From Sternotherus odoratus (taxonomy: Eukaryota > Chordata > Testudines > Kinosternidae): a stretch of 64,000 nt of DNA. Below the pieces are notes generated by a model. That model made no database searches. It was not told where the DNA came from and saw only the letters and a list, made by a program, of their open reading frames with translations. A program made the translations under genes and the position numbers. Below are positions 53,690 to 64,000 of this stretch, piece after piece. The stretch is taken from NCBI GenBank assembly GCA_032164245.1, contig JAVMKO010000001.1:166709434-166773433 (forward strand), written 5' to 3'. The stretch's first letter is position 1. Each line of letters begins with the position of its first letter.

Positions 53690-53940
53690 TAGTGATAATG
53701 CTTTCCACCCAATGATCTCAAAGCACTTTATAATCACTAAAGGATGAGTCTCACAATATCTCTGAGAAGTAGGTAAGTATCAGTATCCCCATTTTTATTA
53801 TGAGGAAAACTGAGGCACAGAGAGGCGAAGTGTGACATGACTAATGTCCCACAGGAAACCTACCGAAGAGTAGGAAACAGAATCTAGGTCACCTGACTCC
53901 CTGTTCTGTGCTTTATATACAAGATCCTTCCTCCTCTGCG
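53690..53940 (-). repeat. MIR-type SINE
   Basis: CACTTTATAATCACTAAAGG, GTAGGTAAGTATCAGTATCC, GAGGAAAACTGAGGCACAGA and AGTAGGAAACAGAATCTAGG, in that order, are the reverse complement of the MIR body and core. This is an old amniote CORE-SINE. Confidence 0.75.
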
Positions 53941-55117
53941 ACCTACGTATCTGAACAGTTCTAAGGGCCCTACATCAACACACACACTGCTGTCACAACA
54001 GGAAGGCAGGAAGCAATCTGAAGAAGAGGAGGGTGGATACTAATATTGAGAGGAAGATGAATGGGGATTTCTACATATTATCCTGCAAAACCTAGGCCTG
54101 GCCCTAGTTTTAATCATCAAGATCCCACATTGTGTGAAATATCTATGACTAATTTTCTTTCATGCAGTACTTGGAAATAAACTCATTTAAAAGATTACAA
54201 ATATTGTTGTTATTATGTAGTTCAGGCTGTGAGAGGCTTTTAGCAAAATAATTTTAGTAATCCTTGATGTGATGTACTGTTCTCCATGCTTCACAACCAC
54301 AGCCAACTCAGGAGGCACACAGGGCCGGGGTCAGAGATGGTCCTCCCCCCCCCCCCCACTGCAATTAGTGGTAATGGAGTGACGAGTGCATTCACTGGAA
54401 GAAGCAATGACATTGCATTAATTCATAGCTTTAATACCTATGTCAAGTGCAGACACTTATGTATGAATAGGGTAATGATTAGAGAAAGGGACAGCTCAAC
54501 AACAAAGAAAATGAGATATAATAGGAGAGCGGAGTTAAATAGACAGTATAAAACTTTTTCCATTTGAAGTGAACAATGAAGTATGCTATCATTATACTTC
54601 TCCTGCTATAATACAGTACATTAAACAATATAATTAATGTCCAACCCAATAAGCAATATGCAATCACATCTTTTGCAAAACATATATGAGCAAGTCGGAG
54701 TGTGTTTTTCTAGCTCATTGATATCTGGCTACTTCATCAGAATTATCCTAGATGTGTGGTTTATGTTTTCTTGAAGAGTGGATTTCTCTCTCCCCTAAAG
54801 AACAACCAATATGATCTCTCAAAAGAAATTGTAACTAGGGGATGCTGAAATTCTTTAAAAAAGTAAACTAATGGAGTACATGATTTTTTCCCCAGATAAA
54901 ATAATCACTTTGCTTATGGAGATGAGAGACTGATTTTTCAAAAAGTTATTTCTTAACATTTCTGTAAAAAAATGATTTTAAAAAAACAAATCACCTGTAT
55001 TGCTATGATTACTAACTTAATATCACAGGAAAATGACACTTTATGTAGAAAAATATCTTTGGTACACCACACAAAGTCGCACAAGCTTTTCTCGTCACAG
55101 CCCCATGTATACATTCA

Positions 55118-55360
<243 letters not shown>

Positions 55361-55835
55361 CTATCAATGAAGAGAAAAATTTGAGTTTTCACAGAAACTG
55401 TACTGTATCTTCCAAGGGCATATAAGCCATTAAGAGGGGTTTGTCATGTTCAGCACTGTATTACCTTCACGCATGACATATTTAACCATTACAAAGAAAT
55501 TGCAGATCTAAAGTCTAACCTATTTGTTTCATTCTTTACTATGGGAAATTAGTATTTGGGTAATGGATTTACATCATTTATCAGGTATTCTTTTAAAAAG
55601 GAACGTACGTTCACTGCAATGTACATCAAATGGGCACTTTAAACAGAAACATTCTTGTATCAGGTGTCTAAGTGGGCAGCGCTGCACTGATCTTGAATAC
55701 CTGCTGCTAATTCTGGAGCTGATAAAGACTTTCTGAGGTTTAGCTCATGAAAGAAATAGGACAAGAATGATAGAAGAAACCATGAGATTTTAAAAGTGGA
55801 GTAGGGGAAGTAGTTTATAAAGCACAGCCATTCTA

Positions 55836-56114
55836 GGGGCTCGTCTTCATTACGGCAGGGAAGGATTGATCTCTTGGCGATCGATTTATCGCGTCTCATC
55901 AAGACGCGATAAATCGATCACCAGAGACTCCCCCGTTGACTCCGGAAGTCCAGCTCGCCAAATGGCGCAAGCTGGAGTCGACGGGGGACCACGCTGCCGC
56001 CACCATAAGGATGGCAGGTAAGTCGGCTGTAGAGACGCCGATTTCAGCTACGTTATTAATGTAGCTGAAATTGCGTATCTACAGTCGATCCCCCCCCCTA
56101 GTGGAGACCAGCCC
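55836..56114 (+). repeat. TA-flanked MITE with long perfect hairpin
   Basis: The ends GGGGCTCGTCTTCATTA and CTAGTGGAGACCAGCCC are inverted repeats bordered by TA on both sides. Inside, GATCGATTTATCGCGTCT (55879-55896) and its exact reverse complement (55902-55919) enclose a 5-nt loop. A second hairpin ATTTCAGCTAC/GTAGCTGAAAT lies near 56041-56072. Rich in CpG, so probably young. Confidence 0.75.
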
Positions 56115-57324
56115 TAGGAGTCAGGCAACTTGCTCACTTCATTTTGGGATGCATTTGCATTTTCAGCACCATTCCCTGAAGTGTAGCATGCCATACTTCA
56201 CTCTTTGATTTCCTTTTCAGGGATATGAGCAGCATGCAGCACTTTCTAAAGAAAGCTGTTTAATCGTGAGAGGCTTCTCATTCACTTCTTGATTACTATT
56301 AACCTGCTATTTGAATCCACAAATGGAGCTATAAAATGTAGATTTGTGTGGAATATAAGTCGAAATATATAAGTATTGTGAGCTCTGATGACTGCAGATG
56401 GAAATTATTTAATTTTAACCAGCTACTGAAGCATAAAACTGGCTATCTGCCCGCTGAATGGATAGGAAGTTAGGATTAAAAAACAGATACATTCTCTTTT
56501 ACATTTTAACTGCAGTATTGTGTCATATGGCTCTCTCTCATTATGTAGCATACAAAATCATACAAGTATTATGATGTGATGTAATATAAGTGCCATAATT
56601 ATAGGTCAAATGTAAACATCTACACCCTTTTTGCAGAATAGCTACTTGTTTTGTACATAATAAGCACAGTGATACCCTAAAGGACTTAGGCAAGTACAGG
56701 ATGTGCCAACGTCCAAGGTTATCTCAGCTACTTCAGCACATTTATTTTCATATGGTAGCATTTTTCATACACTTTGTGTAGAGGTTCTTTTCCCTTTGCT
56801 GAGCTACCGTGTTCATGTTAGACCAAAAATAATGTGTTTTAATAGGAAACCAAGAATAACAACAGCTTTAGAGAGTAAAGCATGAAAACACATTTACACA
56901 GAACTAACAGAAATGGTTAGATAAGGGAATGACAGAAAGAATGATCAGATAAAGATATGGAAAGAACTGCAAAATAATGAAGGGCAAACTAATCTCGGCA
57001 ATGTAATCATCCCAAATTCTCCTGCATACTAATGATTAAAATTTGCCTTCAGTTACAGTTACACAAACCCTTTGGCTGAGAAGACAGTTAGGCTCAGTAG
57101 TATCTAAAAATATGTCTTTCAAGATGCTATATTTTGACTTAAGTGATATTAAAATAATGTCCTAACTTTAAATTAAAATTCAATTTTAGGTAAATATATT
57201 AAATGTTCTACAGCTATTCTAAAAAAATGTGTAAACCTAGTAGCACTGTTAGTTTAATACAATATGCACTACAAGTTTAATAGAATTATATATGCTTCAC
57301 ACCATCAGTGCATGATGTTTAGCA

Positions 57325-57462
57325 TGTGGAATTAAAGCTGAGCAAAAAAACAAAATTTCCATCTCATGGCAATTTCTGATATTTCAATATTTGTTTTCAT
57401 CCTGAATTGCCATTTAAAGTTAAAATGTCAAAACTTTTCACAGAACAAAACGTTATAAATAA
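57325..57462. repeat. AT-rich family D repeat interrupted by a MITE
   Basis: GAGCAAAAAAACAAAATTTCC, ATTTGTTTTCATCCTGAATT and AAAATGTCAAAACTTTTCAC match the word set of the other family D copies. It is cut at 57463 by the MITE. Confidence 0.45.
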
Positions 57463-57711
57463 GGGCTGGTCCTCACTGGGGGGGGGGGGGGGTCGACTGA
57501 AGATACGTACCTTCAGCTACGTGAATCACGTAGCTGAAGTTTGCATATCTGCAGCCGACTTACCGTCCGTCCTCATGGCGGCGGCAGTCGGCGGCGCACT
57601 CCCCCGTCGACTCCAGCTTGCCGATTTATCGCGTCGTCATAAGACGCGAGAAATCGATCGCCAGAAGATCGATGGCTACCCGCCGATTCGGCGCATAGTG
57701 AAGACGTACCC
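57463..57711 (-). repeat. MITE, inverted relative of 55836-56114
   Basis: On the minus strand it repeats the order seen at 55836: GGCGATCGATTTCTCGCGTC, CAAGCTGGAGTCGACGGGGG and GTAAGTCGGCTGCAGATATG. The hairpin CTTCAGCTACGTGA/TCACGTAGCTGAAG (57511-57539) is perfect around one base. It includes a G run at 57478-57492. The two copies lie 1.35 kb apart in opposite orientation. Confidence 0.75.
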
Positions 57712-58379
57712 AGTTTGCAAATGTTTTGCTTTGGATCAGTTCAACATTCATCTGCATCTGCCTGAGCATAGGAGTTGTAGTTCGGGTGCCTCTTAACCCC
57801 ATTTACTCATAAGGGCCAGCCTCCCCAGCCAGACTACATATCCCATGATACACCCATGGACCTGGCACTCCAGAGTGTCTTACTGAATTCCTGCTATTGT
57901 TGGAAGCGCCTTTTGGCGTAGTCAACTAGTGTAGTTTAGAGCTGCTATTGAACTGTTCTAATTTATGCCAGTATTAGAATTGAACCAGCCTTAGAATTAG
58001 GGATCCAAAACTGGCTCCTTTGTTTTTCCCCATGCCACAGCTATGCCCAGTGGATACTTACAGCTAAGAATCCAAACATAAATATTTCGGTTTGAATGTA
58101 ACTGAAACTCAAGCAAAAATAGAGAAGACACAAAATTCTGCAAACTGAAACCACTGGAAAAGATTAGCTGACGTGTGGGAGCTGAAATCAAAGAATTTCC
58201 CAGAGCTCTAGTATGAAGTCTCTAGCCTTTCAGACTAACTGGCTGTACAGAGCTTTACATTTTAGGACATTTAACCTAACACCTATTAGCTGTTCCAAAC
58301 CAAATGCAAACCAACCAGCTGAAAGGATCTGCAATTCAGAACTTTCTGCTAACTTCCTGAAGGCTTTATCCAAAGTCTA

Positions 58380-58590
58380 CTATTGCTAACAAACACTCAT
58401 CTATAGTACTTTACATCTTAAACCGCCTGTACAATAGTCCTTAAAACAATGTTCACTACATAAATTCAGAAGTACTATTATTTCCTTTCTACCGGTAGGG
58501 AAACCGAAACAAAGACTGGTTAAATGACTTGCCCTAGGTCACATAATGAGTCAAAAAGGTCAGGATTAGCACTCAGGAGTAGAACTGGTT
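58380..58590 (-). repeat. MIR-type SINE
   Basis: AGGGAAACCGAAACAAAGAC, GACTTGCCCTAGGTCACATA and AGGATTAGCACTCAGGA are the reverse complement of the MIR core and its flanks. Confidence 0.65.
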
Positions 58591-58599
58591 GGAACTTTT

Positions 58600-58930
58600 A
58601 CATCTGAATGATTTTCTAATGGAAAATTCACCTTCTGCAAAATCAAAATGTGCCTGAGGAATATTTAAATTTTTGAGACTATTTTGAGTTTCCATTGAAA
58701 AATTGTCTCTAGCTCTATGACTTCCCCATATCTTGGCAGCCTGCCAGAGAGCAGCTAGGGAGCCAGAGAACATGGGAAGTACATTTCATTTTGGCAACAC
58801 TGAAACATCCCTGCTGCAGGAATGTTTTGGTGTTTCTACAACAAATTATTTCAGAATTTGATCTTAATTTGGGATGAAAAACATCCTTTCATGTAAATGA
58901 CATTCTGTTTCCCACCCTGCTCTACAAAAT
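58600..58930. repeat. AT-rich family D repeat
   Basis: TTCTAATGGAAAATTCACC, GCAAAATCAAAATGTGCC, CATTTTGGCAACACTGAAAC and TTTGGGATGAAAAACATCC resemble other family D copies. Boundaries uncertain. Confidence 0.4.
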
Positions 58931-59796
58931 CTTCTGATTCCCAGTCATATGCTCATTTTTCTGGATCATACTCTCTCTAAGGCTGATGCTAGCCACTTCG
59001 GCTGCAGATCTGCATGACCAAAGCATTGTTATCAAACAGGATAATCAGTGTCATAAATGTCTGCTGCTCTTTGTGAGATTTTCTGGCTGACCAGAAGCAA
59101 TGTCCCATTAAAATATAAATAGTTTTACAGTTTTATTGTCTTCTTATCACAGATTCCATATCACAGCACACAAAGTTAAATGGGACTTAGGTAACGTTAT
59201 GTGAAATTAAATTATTTACTGTCTACTGACCTAAAAAGCATGTGAGCTGCCTTTTGAAAACAGGTTTTCATATGAATTTAGTGGCTAAGTGCTCTAGTTC
59301 TTTTATTATACGTTCTGGTCTGCACCATTCACAACACCCCACCTTAATGTGCAGCTTAAAACAGCAGACCTAGCCATGCAATAAATATTGCGCTTGGCTT
59401 TTTTAAGTGTAAGGAAAAGGCAGAAAAACGGAGTGAAAGGATCAAGAAGGAGGAGGCAGAAGGGCCTAAGTAAACCACTAAGAAGTCAGCTGATGGTATT
59501 GGAGTTATAGCCAGCACTGACTGTATAACACAGTAAGGAAGCCTCCTTCACCAAAATAACTTACTGCACTCAGAAAGGACTAGCTTTAACTATTAGTCCT
59601 GCATGCCGAGTTGCTCGGTGTTAGGTTATTTAGTGGGGTTGGAGTTCTGTCACAAAGAAACTCCGGGGAATGACACTGCAGCCAATCACCCTCTTTCTGG
59701 TGATGGTTGCAGGCACCAGTCATAAAATAAAAAAAAAAGATTAAAATGACTACTGGATGGAAGAAAAACATTAGATATTACACAGTGTATCTAAAC

Positions 59797-60247
59797 CAGG
59801 AGTTATCAACTTATTTATCATTGTGGGCCATATAGCGGCCCACAACATGTTACCTGGGTCACAGGGGCTGGGTGACAGGGCAGCCGCAGCCTGGACCCTG
59901 ACCCCAGATCCCCACTGCGTGGGGCTTGCTGGCTGCCCAATCCCGGACCCCTGGAGCTTATGGGCCCGGGTGGCTGCCCAGGCCGGCTCTAGGCACCAGC
60001 AGAGGAAGAACGTGCTTGGGGCGGCACTTTATAAGTGGCGGCATTCTGGCCAGTCTTGGGGTGATACACATTGTGGGCTTTTTTCTTTTTTTTGCTTGGG
60101 CGCTTTTGCTGCTTGGGGCGGCAAAACAGCTAGAGCCGGCCCTGCGGTTGCCCCATCCTGAACATCCAGAGCTTGTGGGGCCAGGCGGCTGACCTATCCC
60201 GACCACAGAGCTTGCGGGGCCAGGTGGCAGCGGGCTGAGTAGCACTG
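59797..60247. mobile_element. hAT element with perfect 8-bp target duplication
   Basis: Left tip CAGGAGTTATCAACTTATTT, right tip TGAGTAGCACTG. ATCTAAAC occurs exactly at both borders (59789-59796 and 60248-60255), the 8-bp duplication made by hAT transposases. It is itself interrupted by a second hAT MITE at 59979-60144. The right border is only 26 nt into the intron from the FN6 exon's donor side. The open frames through it are compositional. Confidence 0.82.
59979..60144. mobile_element. hAT MITE nested inside the hAT at 59797-60247
   Basis: The tips CAGGCCGGCTCTAG and CTAGAGCCGGCCCTG are inverted repeats. The flanks TGGCTGCC and CGGTTGCC agree at 6 of 8 positions. The body GTGCTTGGGGCGGC appears in direct and near-inverted form. 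A second, truncated copy is at 42857. Confidence 0.75.
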
Positions 60248-60252
60248 ATCTA

Positions 60253-60729
<477 letters not shown>

Positions 60730-61035
60730 TTAGAGATCCAGATTTTTAAACCCAGAAATAATGTGCATGCACTTCTGTGTGGACTGAACTTGCATAAGTC
60801 AGTTTGCACTTTTGCACAAGTCAGTTTGAAAATCTACAACCAACATTTCAGAATGTTACACACTGCTGCGCCCCTCCCCCCAAAAAATATATAGAAGACT
60901 AAGAGAAAGTGTCACAGAAAGCCAAGTAAACATGGGGGAAAAAATCTACATTAGTGAATTGCCCTTTAAGGCTATATTCTTCCTTTCACATAGAACTGAT
61001 CAAAATTTTTCAGACATAAATTTTAGGGTATAAGG

Positions 61036-62000
61036 CAGTGATGGCAAACCTTTTTGAGCCCAAGTGCCCAAACTGCAAACCAAAACGACTTGTTTTTTTT
61101 CAAAGTGCCAACACCCCCGCTCGACTCGGGACTCCCCCCCGGCCTCAGCAGCGCGGCTCACCCCCCCCCCCGGCCTCAGCAGCGCGGATCGCCCCCCCCC
61201 TGGCCTTGCCTCCCCCCCTTGCCTTGCCTCCCCTCCCCTCCCCTTGCCTCGCCTCGCCTCCCCTTGCCTCGCCTCCCCTCCCCTTGCCTCCCCTCCCCTC
61301 CCCCCCTTGCCTTGCCTTGCCTCCCCCCTTGCCTTGCCTCGCCTCCCCCCCCTGCCTTGCCTTCCCTCCCCTTGCCTTGCCTCCCCCCTTGCCTTGCCTT
61401 GCCTCTCCCCCCCTTGCCTTGCCTTGCCTCCCCCCCTTGCCTTGCCTTGCCTCGCCTCCCCTTGCCTTGCCTCCCCCCCCTTGCCTTGCCTTGCCCCCCC
61501 CCTTGCCTTGCCTTGCCTCCCCTTGCCTTGCCTTCCCTCCCCTTGCCTTGCCTTGCCTTGCCTTCCCCCCCCCCCCCTCGCCTCGCGCGGCGGCAGCGCC
61601 GCCTCCTGCCTTGCCTTGCCTTGCCTCTCGCCGCCTCTCGCCTCGCCTCCTGCCTCCTGCCTCCTGCCTCGCCTCGCCTCGCCTCGCCTCGCCTCGCCTC
61701 GCCTCGCCTCGCGCGGCGGCGCCTCCTGCCTCCTGCCTCGCCTCGCCTCGCCTCGCGCGCCTCCTGCCTTGCCTCGCGCCTCGGCCCCGCCTCCGCTCTC
61801 CTTCTTGCCTTGCCTCGCCTCCTGCCTCGGCCCCGCCTCCGCTCTCCTTCCCGGGCTCCGGCCGTCCTTTCACTTCCTCCTCCACCACCCGCTCGCCTCT
61901 TACTGACCCCGCCCCTCTGCTCCGGCGTTTTGACGGCGTGCCCACAGAGACGGCTCGGCGTGCCAGCAGCGGCACGCGTGCCACGGGTTCGCCATCACTG
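61036..62000. mobile_element. hAT element with expanded C-rich interior
   Basis: The tips CAGTGATGGCAAACC and (inverted) CAGTGATGGCGAACC match 14 of 15. GTATAAGG occurs exactly at both borders (61028-61035 and 62001-62008), a perfect 8-bp hAT duplication. Only short stretches next to the tips look like ordinary element sequence. The interior from about 61130 to 61850 is a pyrimidine-strand repeat of CCTTG, CCTCG, CCTCC and similar units. No transposase is present. Confidence 0.85.
61195..61850. repeat. CCTTG/CCTCG minisatellite, strand-asymmetric
   Basis: Five- to ten-base units such as CCTTGCCTTG, CCTCGCCTCG and CCCCTTGCCTTG repeat irregularly for about 650 bp. One strand is almost free of A and the other almost free of T. 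The CCTTG units are more frequent at the left and CCTCG/CCTCCTG units at the right. It produces long artefactual open frames in several registers on both strands. Confidence 0.9.
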
Positions 62001-62012
62001 GTATAAGGGGTT

Positions 62013-62290
62013 TTGTCAAAATCAAAATATTTTCTTAATTTTGACATTTTCTGTTTCTGTGATGGGAAAACTCAAAGCAAAAGCATCAAAATGTTGATAT
62101 TGTTAAATGAAACACTGTTTTGTTCAAAAACGTCCATTTTTTTTGTTTTCAAGTTTCTGAATCTAAACTTTTCATTCCTGAAAAGCAGCCGATATTTTGA
62201 CTTTTCATCCCATTTCAAGACCAAAACAAATGTCAAAAATACTGGAATTTCCCATGCTATGGAAATTCTATTTCCTGACTAGCTCTACTT
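62013..62290. repeat. AT-rich family D repeat
   Basis: GTCAAAATCAAAATATTTTC, AATTTTGACATTTTCTG, CATTTTTTTTGTTTTCAAG, TATTTTGACTTTTCATCCC and AAACAAATGTCAAAAATAC. This is the most complete copy of the family in this window; it ends near TTTCCTGACTAGCTCT. Confidence 0.5.
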
Positions 62291-62530
62291 TGAAGCATAT
62301 GGGTAAGTCTCATTAGTGCTGGAGGGAACAGACAGTATATCTTTAAATTAACAAGAAAAAAAAGGACAGCTATGCTAAAAACTTCAGATTCAGAGGTAAA
62401 ATTTGCCAAATCATTTTGGGATATTATTACCAGTTAAATCAAGAAAGAGAAGCAGCTAAGGTGCACATAAGGGCTTTTATTGTTAACTTCTTCTGTAATG
62501 ACAAAGACATAGCTGAAAATGTTTAAGATT

Positions 62531-62722
62531 AGCAGCCGTGTTAGTCTGTATCCGTAAATAAGACGAGGAAGACTTTGTAGCACCTTAGAGATTAACCAGT
62601 TTATTTCAGGATAAGCTTTCGTATATAGCCCACTTCATGAGATGCACCATATAGCCCACGAAAGCTTATGCTGAAATAAACTGGTTAGTCTCTAAGGTGC
62701 TACAAAGTCTTCCTCGTCTTCT
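62531..62722 (+). repeat. Fold-back SINE-like repeat (copy 2)
   Basis: The plus-oriented head AGCAGCCGTGTTAGTCTGTA is followed by GACGAGGAAGACTTTGTAGC and the arm ACCTTAGAGATTAACCAG. After a short junction near 62645, an inverted copy returns to CTTCCTCGTCTT at 62720. Arms of about 75-80 bp pair nearly perfectly. Same design as copy 1 at 6863-7092. Confidence 0.7.
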
Positions 62723-63029
62723 AGCTGAAAATCTTTTCTAAGAGACAAGGTAGCTGAGGTAATTTACCCCTTCTGCGTAACAATCTATCCCAACTTGTAT
62801 TTAGTTCAGAAACTCAGCTTACTTTCCCAGACCTTGAAATCTCATACCTTCCACCAACAGAAGTTGGTGCAATAAAGGATATTACTTCCTCCATCTTGTC
62901 TCTCTCATGCCTAGGGATCACTATGGTTACAACAATGCAAACAATGTTTTCAAAAGCAATCACAAAATACTCAAAGCAACTAAAATTGGAATATCTGAAC
63001 TTCTCTTTCTAACCATAACAACAAAATTA

Positions 63030-64000
<971 letters not shown>

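Noticed and set aside
61038..62097. Overlapping open frames of 280 to 347 codons on both strands, rich in P/L/A/S or R/G/A
   Set aside because: They coincide with the CCTTG/CCTCG minisatellite inside a hAT element. The frames lack stops because one strand has almost no A; there is no domain or splice evidence.

Overview
This is a vertebrate genomic window, most likely from a turtle (Testudines) or a close archosauromorph relative. The host call rests on the repeats: CR1 LINEs that end in ATTCTATGA-type repeats, a pol III SINE-like family with fold-back copies, many hAT, Harbinger and palindromic MITE-type DNA transposons, a short Helitron and several solo LTRs. I recognise these as the kind of repeats common in turtle genomes, but I could not search a repeat library.

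There is one real gene. The minus strand carries the 3' end of DSCAM, the Down syndrome cell adhesion molecule, a homophilic neuronal adhesion receptor. Ten exons run from about 63703 down to 2334. Every one has an intact AG acceptor and GT donor where it should, and all join in frame. Together they encode about 630 C-terminal residues: the fifth and sixth fibronectin type III domains, a single transmembrane helix followed by a stop-transfer RRRRR run, and a cytoplasmic tail of about 390 residues ending in the PDZ-binding residues YTLV. The upstream exons (Ig domains, FN1 to FN4) lie beyond position 64000. A candidate 3' UTR of about 0.6 kb follows the stop codon.

Everything else is intron or downstream flank. 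From left to right: 1-2333 is downstream flank and 3' UTR with old repeats. 2675-27433 is the very long last intron (24.8 kb), with solo LTRs, CR1 fragments, a fold-back SINE, MITEs and a Helitron. 27737-55155 covers five introns with two hAT elements that keep their 8-bp duplications, a decayed PIF/Harbinger transposase, CR1 remnants and microsatellites. 55333-63604 covers three introns with a pair of inverted MITEs, a hAT nested inside another hAT close to a splice donor, and a hAT element whose interior has become a 0.7-kb C-rich repeat. The sizeable open frames outside DSCAM are mostly low-complexity sequence or transposon remnants, and I did not annotate them as host genes. I found no tRNA, rRNA or CRISPR, and no evidence of a new biochemical system. 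The most interesting material is the mobile-element architecture and the exon-phase design of the DSCAM tail.
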